From: Candidatus Gastranaerophilales bacterium
GTDB taxonomy: Bacteria; Cyanobacteriota; Vampirovibrionia; Gastranaerophilales; Gastranaerophilaceae
DNA: 40,962 nucleotides
Reading direction: 5' to 3'
Assembly (NCBI GenBank): GCA_944324435.1
Contig: CALUWH010000019.1
Coordinates: forward strand, 1-40,962
Below are positions 15,393 to 22,672 of the stretch, piece after piece. Under the pieces are notes generated by a model. The model saw only the letters and a program-made list of their open reading frames with translations, was not told the origin of the DNA and ran no database searches. Made by a program: the position numbers and the translations under genes. How positions within the stretch are numbered: position 1 is the first letter of the stretch; the number at the start of each line of letters is the position of its first letter.

Positions 15393-16855
15393 TGAGGCTT
15401 TCATATCTTGCATACTCGTTTAGTCTTACAATAATGTACTTCAGTATAGTTTTACTGATACCGATTTTTACCGCAGTTTATTATGGTGAAATTGATTGTA
15501 TTTTACCGTTTTTAATCTCTGCCGTACTGGCTTTTTTGGTTTCTGTAACCCTAAAAAAGGTTATTAAAGGTGCATCGGAAATTAAGTCAATCAATGATAT
15601 AAAAAAATCAGAGGGGCTTTTTGTCGTAACGTTTTCCTGGCTGTTTGCAGGCCTGTTTGCGGCTATTCCATTCTTGTTCTTTGGAATTTCACCTTTGGAT
15701 GCTCTTTTTGAAGCAACCTCCGGCATAACTACCACCGGGTCAACTATTTTAACCAGTTTTGATTATCCGAAAGCTCTGTTCTTTTGGCGTTCGTTTGCAC
15801 AATGGCTTGGCGGTATGGGAATTATCGTATTGTTTATAGCGATTCTTCCCCAGTTTGCAATCGCAGGACGTCAGTTGTTTTTTGCAGAAGCACCGGGCCC
15901 TACGGAAGATAAATTTACGCCTAGGATTAAAAATACCGCAGCCGCTTTATGGAAAGTTTATGCCGGGCTTACAATTCTGGAAATTATTCTTTTAAAATTT
16001 AACGGAATGAGCGGGTTTGATTCTATTTGCCACTCGTTTGCATCTCTGTCAGGGGGCGGCTTGTCACCGAGAAGCCAGAGCATGATAGGGTATTCTAATA
16101 TAATTCTCTGGGTTATGACCTTTTTTATGTTTTTTGCGGGAGCAAGCTTTAACTTGCAATATTTTGCCTGGGCAAAGTTGAATCCGAAAGTTTTATTTAA
16201 AAGCGAAGAGTTTCGGGTATATTTCTGGTTTGTTGTTATTATATCTATTCTTTTAAGTTTATCTCTATTTGTTAATATGCACTATGGTGTCTGGGATAGC
16301 TTAACTCACTCATTTTTTAATGTATCAACGCTAATTTCTTCTACCGGATTTTGCAGTGTCGATTTTGCAAAATGGGACTATATTAGCAGATTATTGCTTT
16401 TTGCAGCAATGATGTTCGGCAGCTGTGCCAGTTCTGCCGGCGGTGGTCTTAAAATTATGAGATGGCTTCTTTTATTCAAAATATTGAAAGCTGAAATGTT
16501 GAAAATACTGCACCCTAGGGCTATATTTAATATAAAAATTGATAATCGTTCTGTTTCAAAAGATATTCTTGATCAGACGTTAATGTTTATAGCTTATTAT
16601 TTTATAATGATGGCAGTTTCTATCCTGCTTGTAGCACTAATAGAACGTAATACCACAATTGCAATAACTGGAACGGTTGCCAATCTGGGTAATGCAGGCC
16701 CCGGTTTTGGTGCTGTTATAGGGCCTCTCGGAAGCTATGCATCACTATCTCCGTTTACGAAGTTAATATTTATTATTGATATGTACGTCGGTCGTTTAGA
16801 ATTAATACCGTTTTTGGTGCTTTTCCAAAAGGATTTTTGGAGCTTCAGGAGGTAA
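15392..16855 (+). CDS. trkH: Trk potassium channel/transporter subunit TrkH
   Basis: A 487-residue membrane protein with four pseudo-repeated M1-P-M2 modules. The pore loops are visible: ATSGITTTGSTI, FASLSGGGLSP, LISSTGFCSVDF and NLGNAGPGFGAVIG, each with the selectivity-filter glycine. SSAGGGLKIMRWLLLFK precedes the last modules, as in the family. It conducts K+ into the cell under TrkA control. The frame also allows GTG at 15389, but ATG at 15392 is preferred: it overlaps the trkA TGA and has GAGGAAG just upstream. An 8-nt tandem repeat spans its stop codon. Confidence 0.95.
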   Translation: MRLSYLAYSFSLTIMYFSIVLLIPIFTAVYYGEIDCILPFLISAVLAFLVSVTLKKVIKGASEIKSINDIKKSEGLFVVTFSWLFAGLFAAIPFLFFGISPLDALFEATSGITTTGSTILTSFDYPKALFFWRSFAQWLGGMGIIVLFIAILPQFAIAGRQLFFAEAPGPTEDKFTPRIKNTAAALWKVYAGLTILEIILLKFNGMSGFDSICHSFASLSGGGLSPRSQSMIGYSNIILWVMTFFMFFAGASFNLQYFAWAKLNPKVLFKSEEFRVYFWFVVIISILLSLSLFVNMHYGVWDSLTHSFFNVSTLISSTGFCSVDFAKWDYISRLLLFAAMMFGSCASSAGGGLKIMRWLLLFKILKAEMLKILHPRAIFNIKIDNRSVSKDILDQTLMFIAYYFIMMAVSILLVALIERNTTIAITGTVANLGNAGPGFGAVIGPLGSYASLSPFTKLIFIIDMYVGRLELIPFLVLFQKDFWSFRR

Positions 16856-16874
16856 AGGGGTAAAGGGGTAAAGG
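16851..16874. repeat. Three tandem copies of GGTAAAGG
   Basis: Exactly three 8-nt units follow one another, the first containing the trkH stop codon TAA. Slippage here would add in-register stop codons without altering the protein. The function is unknown. Confidence 0.9.
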
Positions 16875-17018
16875 GAGCAATTAAAAGAAGGAGAGAAATT
16901 ACGAGACTTAGGCTAAGAAAAGTTTTGTAAAAATTTGTAAAATTTTGTTTTGGTTTTGGCAAAAATTAATATTTATGTGCCTTAATAAAGTAACCAGTGT
17001 GTGGAAAGGAAGTAAATT

Positions 17019-18308
17019 ATGGTTCAATCTCCGGATTTCAATAACAGGATAAATCAGCCCGTATATAGTGCCGTTAAAATAAATATTACCAATCCGAAAG
17101 TAAATGCACAGCCCTCTGAGGAAGCAGATTCTGGACAAACAGGTATGTATAATGCGGTAGATATAAATATTGATAAGCCGGAAGTAAATACAAAACCAGT
17201 ATATTCTTATCCGGAGGCTTCTTCTCCGGTGACTTACGATATGGCAAATATTAATAGGATTCCGCTGCCTGCCGGGTTTCCTATAGCATATCAAACTACA
17301 AACGTAATTTTGCCAAAAGATAGTTTTAATACTGATATTGAGTTTGAAATAGAGCAGCCGGAAAGAGAAGTTGAATCAGAAGAAGAGGAGGAGCCCGATT
17401 TAACTGTTGCGGATGATTCTGAAGCTGAAGAAGAGGCTGTTTCAAATAACACGAAAGAGGAGCCTGTTCCTCCGCCGCCATCATACACGACCGTTGAAGC
17501 GGAAAAGGGCGGCAAAGAAATCCTTGAACAAAACCAAATACCGGTAAACGAAGGTGAAGTTATTGCAGAAGAAGTAAAAGCAACGGAAGAAGAGACTGCG
17601 CCTGTCGAGATAAAACGACCGGAGATTATTCCTTCAGAAGACATTATGCCTGAAGTAGATATTCCGCTTGTTGTGGCAAACCTTACGGATAAAGATTTTG
17701 ATATTCAGGCTCAGCAAATGGAAGAAATTGCCCGAGTTTCATTAGATAATCCGGAGAATGCGGTTCCTTATATCGTAAGAGAAGTGCTTACCGCACTTAT
17801 CGAGATAAGCCAAAAGGATTCAACAGGGCTTCCGGCACCAACAAATGAACAGGTTAATGCAAGAAGAAAAGTAATGGCCAACTTTATCGCAATGGAGAAC
17901 AGTGAAGCTGCGAACGAAACACAAATTCAGCTGCCGTTTCGTCTGACAGAGAAGGAGATTGCACTGGCTAACGAAATCTCTCCTATGGAACAGGCAGAAC
18001 GTAATAAAGAATACGCACTGTATACTATTGCAATTTTAGCAAAGGTTTACACTGACGAGGTTGAGAAACATACCGGAGATATTGTCCCGATGACGGATAT
18101 TCCGGGAACTTCCGCTATGGTTGATGCTCTCAGGTACAGTCCTAATGCAGGCGTAAAAGTTGCCGCAATTGATGCTTTAAAATATATTCAGAGACCGGAA
18201 TACAAAGAAGAAATGACGACTTTGTTTACTCTTGCAGGAACTGATATAAATCCGGATGTTGCATACTCCGCACAAAGAGCTCTTATGGAAATCAATAACT
18301 CTCAGTAG
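17019..18308 (+). CDS. Acidic HEAT-like repeat protein, unrecognised family
   Basis: A 429-residue protein I cannot name. The N-terminus holds an internal duplication of 18 residues: VYSAVKINITNPKVNAQP (15-32) and MYNAVDINIDKPEVNTKP (43-60). Residues about 105-200 form a low-complexity, Glu/Pro-rich segment (EEEEEPDLTVADDSEAEEEA). The C-terminal 210 residues are helical with HEAT/ARM-like pairs, for example VKVAAIDALKYIQRPEYKEE and DVAYSAQRALMEINNS. There is no signal peptide or membrane helix. AGGAAG lies 8 nt before the ATG. It looks like a scaffold or adaptor tethered by a disordered acidic linker. It is separated from trkH by 160 nt of AT-rich DNA and converges with the next gene. Confidence 0.7.
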   Translation: MVQSPDFNNRINQPVYSAVKINITNPKVNAQPSEEADSGQTGMYNAVDINIDKPEVNTKPVYSYPEASSPVTYDMANINRIPLPAGFPIAYQTTNVILPKDSFNTDIEFEIEQPEREVESEEEEEPDLTVADDSEAEEEAVSNNTKEEPVPPPPSYTTVEAEKGGKEILEQNQIPVNEGEVIAEEVKATEEETAPVEIKRPEIIPSEDIMPEVDIPLVVANLTDKDFDIQAQQMEEIARVSLDNPENAVPYIVREVLTALIEISQKDSTGLPAPTNEQVNARRKVMANFIAMENSEAANETQIQLPFRLTEKEIALANEISPMEQAERNKEYALYTIAILAKVYTDEVEKHTGDIVPMTDIPGTSAMVDALRYSPNAGVKVAAIDALKYIQRPEYKEEMTTLFTLAGTDINPDVAYSAQRALMEINNSQ

Positions 18309-18323
18309 AGATTTTTTGATAGG

Positions 18324-19310
18324 TTAAGCATTGCCCCATTCAAAAGTAGATACTCCGTCCTCTACGAAGGATTCAACGGATTGTATTTCCGTATTAATTG
18401 CTTCCAGTTCTGTAGATAAGTCGGATATTAATATATCGTAATAATTTTCCTTGTCACTTATTCTTGCTTTTTCTCCTTCATACCATGCAGTGACTTCTTC
18501 TCGCACGTCTGAATCGGTTCTTGCCTGAACAAAGCCGTTTGTAGTAAAGTAAGTAAGCGATGTATCAACATCATAGTTTCCGTCACTTTCAACTTCTTCA
18601 AGCTGGAATGTTCCGTTTACAATCGCATCGCTTATATAGTTTTCGTTTGTACCTATTTCTTCGTTGTATTCGGTAGTCCATCCGTTAGCTGCGGCAGCGG
18701 CAAATATAGGATAATAAAAATCAACAAGTGATTGTACGCTGCTTGTCAATGTATCGGAGTTATCAACGGTTGTTGTATTACCGTTTGTTTCGCCCGTCAT
18801 TGTATTTACGTTTTCTGTATCATAACTTGAATCCAGTTTACCGTTATCAATTACTGTTTGAAAATCTTCTTCGCTAAATCCGGGCAAGAATGCAGCCATT
18901 ATTGCTGCGATCTTATCGGTAGAGAAGGTTCCGCCTCTGCCATGGCTGTCCATTGCCGAATTTCCTAATACGGATATTATAGCGTTAGCATAAGTATCGC
19001 TCATAATAACCTGTCCCTTATAATCTGCCAAAACAACGGAATTATCACTTTTTAAAGGCTGACTGCCGTTCAATATGGCAGTATATTGTGAACCATATCC
19101 CATTAAGTAACTGTAGTTGATTGTATTATATTGTCCGTTTGCATAATAAGAAAGCTGTTTTGCTTGCAGTCTGCTGTAATATTCCTGAGACAGGTCTGAC
19201 TGCGCTCTGGTAAGTGCAGTCTTGTGCATTGAGGCAATCGCGATATCGTGTTCACAATCGGCCTTGCGTGCTGTTAAGAATAATAATGTAGCTTGTGGTA
19301 CTGCTAACAT
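18324..19310 (-). CDS. Hypothetical protein with coiled-coil N-terminus
   Basis: A 328-residue protein of no family I can name. The first 60 residues (PQATLLFLTARKADCEHDIA followed by a helical stretch to AKQLSYYANGQYN) recall, from memory, an N-terminal helical motif of uncharacterised Melainabacteria proteins built on 'QA-x-LL-x-L-T-x-R'. The middle (about 85-250) is rich in Ser, Thr, Asn and Asp, like an exported or surface protein. The C-terminus is again a helix (YYDILISDLSTELEAINTEI). There is no classical signal peptide. AAGGAAAG lies 4 nt before the ATG. It is flanked by a convergent gene and a divergent AAA+ gene, so it is a single transcription unit. Confidence 0.65.
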   Translation of the reverse strand: MLAVPQATLLFLTARKADCEHDIAIASMHKTALTRAQSDLSQEYYSRLQAKQLSYYANGQYNTINYSYLMGYGSQYTAILNGSQPLKSDNSVVLADYKGQVIMSDTYANAIISVLGNSAMDSHGRGGTFSTDKIAAIMAAFLPGFSEEDFQTVIDNGKLDSSYDTENVNTMTGETNGNTTTVDNSDTLTSSVQSLVDFYYPIFAAAAANGWTTEYNEEIGTNENYISDAIVNGTFQLEEVESDGNYDVDTSLTYFTTNGFVQARTDSDVREEVTAWYEGEKARISDKENYYDILISDLSTELEAINTEIQSVESFVEDGVSTFEWGNA

Positions 19311-19467
19311 GTGTCTTTCCTTTATTTAGTCCCTTTGACATGTATATCGGCAATTTTCGGCAAAACTTTAGGATTTTGGAGTAAATTTTTACAATTCTTT
19401 ACATTTAGGCAATTAATTGTAACATTTTGTTTTATACATGTTAAAAGTAGAAGTGTCAGGAGTTCGT

Positions 19468-20637
19468 ATGACTGAAATCAGAAGTGCAGTAAATTATCCC
19501 GTGGTGACAACAAAACCAAGTGTGAATTTTAAGGCGGTTTCTGCTATGCCGAATCATCAACAGGAAGTTGATACGTTTATAAAACAGCAGGAAAAAGAGC
19601 AAAAGGCTGCAAAACGTAAGCAGAATTTGATGTACGGTTTGCAAGCCGGAGCAATGCTTGCGATTATTGCAAGTATTTACTTTATGGCAAAATCAAGCCA
19701 GGGAATGGGTAAGAAAACAAGCGAACTCAAAGAAATTTGGTCTGATTTGGGAAATTCCGCAAAGGTTGAAGACTTAGCTCTGCCAAAAGGGTTAACAGAT
19801 TTCTTATCAAAATTCAAAAACAGTGTGGATAATCCGGCAGCCTTAAAAGAAAGAGGCGGAAGCCCTATGAAATCGGTCTTATTATATGGCCCCCCCGGAA
19901 CTGGTAAGACAACTTTTGCCAAAGCTATGGCAAAAGAATTTCCTGATTCCAAATTTGCGTCTCTTGATGTAACAAGTCTGGGGTCTGAATATCAGAGTGT
20001 CAGCGAAAGGAATCTTAACAAAGCGGTTGATATGATTTGCAAAGAAGCTGACAAGAATCCGAATAAACGATTCTTTGTTTTCATTGATGAAATTGATTCT
20101 GTTATGATGGTTGATAACAGTTTAAGCGCTAAGCATTCAAATGATATGCTGAACGAGTTTAAGAAATGTTTTACGGAAAAACTGGGAAAGCGTGATAACA
20201 TTATAACAATCGGTGCTACAAACTTGCCGATAAATATAGAAAAAGGAATAACAATCGGCGGTAAATCCTTAGACCGTCCGATGTTAGACAGGTTCAGCGA
20301 AAAAGTTCTTGTTGATTTGCCGACAAAAGAGCAGATTGTTAATTCGGTTAAACATCATTACAAAAACAGTTCTCTTGTAAGTGACAAACTTAAAACTGAC
20401 AGCAATGAATTAAAAACTATTGCAGAATTTTTGGCAAAAGAAGAACACAACACTTCGTTTAGAACGCTTGATTCAATTTATGATGCGACAGCTTCAAGCA
20501 TAAAGGGTGAAGGAACTCCGGTTGATGTAACAGACATTGTGAAAACGATTAAAAACAAACAGCATGAGTTGAACTTCAGCGATAAGGATTTCTCCAAACT
20601 TCTTGCTGATTTAGGTATCAGCCCGTCACAAATCTAA
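19468..20637 (+). CDS. Membrane-anchored AAA+ ATPase (copy 1 of tandem pair)
   Basis: A 389-residue AAA+ protein. It has an NFKA motif at 20-23, a charged coiled-coil at 31-52, one transmembrane helix (53-73, YGLQAGAMLAIIASIYF) and a classic AAA module. Walker A is GPPGTGKT (141-148), Walker B is FVFIDE (203-208), sensor 1 is N252 in GATNLP, and an arginine-finger-like LDRPMLDRF follows. It resembles the AAA part of FtsH-type proteins but has no protease domain. It would use ATP to pull or remodel proteins at the inner membrane. The start is set at 19468, where AGGAG lies 5 nt upstream; the ATG at 19438 lacks one. Its paralogue follows after 74 nt with its own promoter. Confidence 0.85.
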   Translation: MTEIRSAVNYPVVTTKPSVNFKAVSAMPNHQQEVDTFIKQQEKEQKAAKRKQNLMYGLQAGAMLAIIASIYFMAKSSQGMGKKTSELKEIWSDLGNSAKVEDLALPKGLTDFLSKFKNSVDNPAALKERGGSPMKSVLLYGPPGTGKTTFAKAMAKEFPDSKFASLDVTSLGSEYQSVSERNLNKAVDMICKEADKNPNKRFFVFIDEIDSVMMVDNSLSAKHSNDMLNEFKKCFTEKLGKRDNIITIGATNLPINIEKGITIGGKSLDRPMLDRFSEKVLVDLPTKEQIVNSVKHHYKNSSLVSDKLKTDSNELKTIAEFLAKEEHNTSFRTLDSIYDATASSIKGEGTPVDVTDIVKTIKNKQHELNFSDKDFSKLLADLGISPSQI

Positions 20638-20683
20638 AGAATTGTAACAGGTAAAGCAATTTTTATGTAAGATTTGTTTTATA

Positions 20684-20689
20684 TATAAT
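20684..20689 (+). promoter_or_regulatory. -10 element of the second AAA+ gene
   Basis: TATAAT 23 nt before the ATG at 20712, followed by AAAGGTG as ribosome site. No strong -35 was seen. It indicates that the second ATPase can be expressed independently of the first. Confidence 0.45.
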
Positions 20690-20711
20690 AGAAGGTCATA
20701 AAGGTGTGTAA

Positions 20712-21986
20712 ATGGTAAACCAGATTAGTAACATAAATTTTAAAGCAGATATGACGGCTTATCCTGCAATAAGCTATAATAACCGCTATACCCCCCCGAT
20801 GCCTGAAAATACAATGGATGATATCTTTCTTGCACAGGTTCAGGAGCAGAGTAAAGCAGCAAAAAAAGAAAAGTCAAAAGAGCGCTGGTATAAAACGGGT
20901 ATAGTTGCTCAAGTCGGTTTGGCTGTTGCATTTGGTATTATGGCAATTGGTACAATTATTGGTTTAAAAAGAGGCGGAGCAAGCGGAGCTTCCAAGAATA
21001 ATAAACTCGCCTGGAAAGATATTGCAAAGGAAGTTAACTTCCCGAGCTTGAACGATGACAGTGTCAATCCGAAAGTCCGTGAGTTTATAAAATCAATGAA
21101 AGATCAAACGGACTTTTCTCCTAAACTTTGCAAAGCAGCAGGCATAGAGAATCCGGAGCAGTGCCTCTTAATGTACGGCCCTTCCGGCACCGGTAAAACT
21201 TTCAGCGCCAAGATGCTTGCAAAAGAGCTGGGCGCTCAGTATACGGAAGTTCAGTTTGCTGACGTATCTTCTCCTTATGTAGGTCAAACATCTGTTGAGA
21301 TTCAAAATGTATTTAAACAATTAAAAGATACAGCTTCAAAAAATCCGGATAAAAAGTATCTGGTAGCGTTTAATGAAATTGATGCGCTTCTTGTTCCGAG
21401 AGAAAAATGTGGCTCAAATAATTTGCACCTTGCAGAGAACAGAACTGCATTTTTGAACGGACTGGATGATATTGCAGGATTGAAGAATATTAAAATTGTC
21501 GGTACAACAAACGTTGACCCGAAATCAGGAAATCTTGATAAAGCTTCTTTAAGCAGATTTAAAAACATGATAGAAATTGATCTGCCGACCAAAACAGAAC
21601 TCAAAGCAGCATTGAAGTTCCACCTCAAAACTGCTGAAAACGTTGAAAAACATAAGTTCTTTGACAATAACAAAAAAGAAATTGATAAGTTTATAGATAA
21701 ACTTCATGATAACAAGTATTCTCAAAGAGATGTCGAAGACCTTGCAGCAAAAGCCAGAAGGAATTTTGGCGCTGAGATTAAAAACAGCACGAATGTTGAT
21801 GGAGAAAAATTCGATATTAAATACCTTGAAAAAGCTTTTGAAATGAAAGGTATGACAACCGGCGCAATAGAATCAGAGGCAGTACCTGCGTGGAAGAAAA
21901 TTCCGCCGCCAAAAGAAAACCTTGTCTTAAATAAAGCCAAGCCTTCACTTATAGCCCGACTGAAAGCACTGTTTGGAATCGGATAA
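20712..21986 (+). CDS. Membrane-anchored AAA+ ATPase (copy 2, Walker B D-to-N)
   Basis: A 424-residue paralogue of the preceding gene with the same plan: N-terminal INFKA (8-12), coiled-coil (about 40-60), transmembrane helix (63-85) and AAA module. Walker A GPSGTGKT (156-163) and sensor-1 N267 (GTTNVD) are intact. Walker B reads LVAFNE (217-222), so the Mg-coordinating aspartate is asparagine while the catalytic glutamate E222 remains. The neighbour has the normal IDE. The pair may form a mixed ring with one active and one weakened subunit type; that is inference. Residues 330-424 form a helical lid plus a Pro-rich tail. AAAGGTG precedes the ATG. Confidence 0.85.
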   Translation: MVNQISNINFKADMTAYPAISYNNRYTPPMPENTMDDIFLAQVQEQSKAAKKEKSKERWYKTGIVAQVGLAVAFGIMAIGTIIGLKRGGASGASKNNKLAWKDIAKEVNFPSLNDDSVNPKVREFIKSMKDQTDFSPKLCKAAGIENPEQCLLMYGPSGTGKTFSAKMLAKELGAQYTEVQFADVSSPYVGQTSVEIQNVFKQLKDTASKNPDKKYLVAFNEIDALLVPREKCGSNNLHLAENRTAFLNGLDDIAGLKNIKIVGTTNVDPKSGNLDKASLSRFKNMIEIDLPTKTELKAALKFHLKTAENVEKHKFFDNNKKEIDKFIDKLHDNKYSQRDVEDLAAKARRNFGAEIKNSTNVDGEKFDIKYLEKAFEMKGMTTGAIESEAVPAWKKIPPPKENLVLNKAKPSLIARLKALFGIG

Positions 21987-21999
21987 AAAATTTACAGAG

Positions 22000-22028
22000 T
22001 TGATTTTGTGTAGTATATATGCTACACT
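22000..22028 (+). promoter_or_regulatory. Promoter and palindromic operator of the toxin-antitoxin pair
   Basis: TTGATT (22000-22005) and TACACT (22023-22028) are separated by 17 bp. A 20-bp near-perfect palindrome (22008-22027, arms GTGTAG/CTACAC around ATATAT; 18 of 20 positions symmetric) covers the spacer and most of the -10. This is the expected layout for autorepression by the antitoxin. The -10 ends 7 nt before the ATG at 22035. Confidence 0.65.
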
Positions 22029-22034
22029 GTAAAT

Positions 22035-22376
22035 ATGCATGATGTTGAAATTTATACAACTCCTGAAGGTAAATGCCCTTTTTTAGACTGATATAACACA
22101 TTGAGTAATGAATATAAAATCAAGGTCTTAAAGCGAATTAACCGGCTTAAAGACGGCAATTACGGAGATTGGAAACACTTGTCAAACAGCAGGCTATGCG
22201 AAATGCGCTTGTTTTTTGGCAAGGGGTATCGCATCTACTTTAAAGAAATTAATAGGGTCATCATCTTAATTTTAGCAGGCGGTGATAAATCTAATCAGAA
22301 TAAAACCATAAGGCTTGCAGACAAATACTTGGAAGAATATTTAACAAGGAGTAAAACTTATGACAATAAAATTTAA
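22035..22376 (+). pseudogene. HigB/RelE-like toxin with in-frame TGA at codon 19
   Basis: Read from ATG 22035, the protein runs MHDVEIYTTPEGKCPFLD, then TGA (22089-22091), then YNTLSNEYKIKVLKRI and on to TAA at 22376. Family members of the phage-derived Gp49/HigB type normally have a residue (often Trp) at this site inside a D-x-[WY] motif. A TGG-to-TGA change is therefore the simplest explanation. The rest is intact: GNYGDWKHL, CEMRLFFGKGYRIYF and ILILAGGDKSNQ. Restart at the TTG at 22101 is conceivable but has no ribosome site and would lose the first strand and helix. The intact toxin would be a ribosome-dependent mRNA endonuclease. It overlaps the antitoxin by 17 nt. Confidence 0.8.
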
Positions 22377-22668
22377 TGATTTTTTGAACAATGAACTACA
22401 AAACCCGGAATTACAAAAAGAATGGATAAAACAGACAATTGTTGAATACGCTCAAGACGGCGACTATAAAGAATTTTTTAGGGCATTAGAACAAGTTATT
22501 AAAGCTCGCACAACCGTAAAACAATTCGCCGAATCTGTCGGAATTAACCGTGTACAGTTAATAGATATTCTGCACGGAAAAACTAAATCCCCCAGTCTTA
22601 TGACCGTAAATAAAATTCTTTCCGGTCTCGGGTACACTTTATCAATCGATGATTTGAAAACCGCTTAA
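22360..22668 (+). CDS. HigA-like HTH antitoxin
   Basis: A 102-residue protein whose C-terminal half is an XRE-type helix-turn-helix (TVKQFAESVGINRVQLIDIL, then HGKTKSPSLMTVNKILSGLG). The N-terminal helical part (FFRALEQVIKAR) matches the addiction-module antitoxin layout. It would neutralise the toxin and repress the shared promoter through the palindrome at 22008-22027. AAGGAG lies 8 nt before the ATG, inside the toxin gene. The gene is intact even though the toxin upstream carries a nonsense codon. The downstream gene is convergent with a 4-nt gap. Confidence 0.88.
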   Translation: MTIKFNDFLNNELQNPELQKEWIKQTIVEYAQDGDYKEFFRALEQVIKARTTVKQFAESVGINRVQLIDILHGKTKSPSLMTVNKILSGLGYTLSIDDLKTA

Positions 22669-22672
22669 AACA

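Noticed and set aside
16735..17294. Two minus-strand frames across the trkH end and the next gene
   Set aside because: Isoleucine/tyrosine-rich shadow frames without ribosome sites; the plus-strand genes explain the sequence.
22089..22091. TGA read as tryptophan genome-wide
   Set aside because: trkA ends in TGA exactly at the trkH start (TGATG), so TGA acts as a normal stop here.
22101..22376. A shortened toxin starting at TTG 22101 as the real gene
   Set aside because: No ribosome site precedes it and it would lose the conserved first strand and helix, while the in-frame ATG at 22035 restores them and lies next to a promoter. Annotated as an interrupted gene instead.
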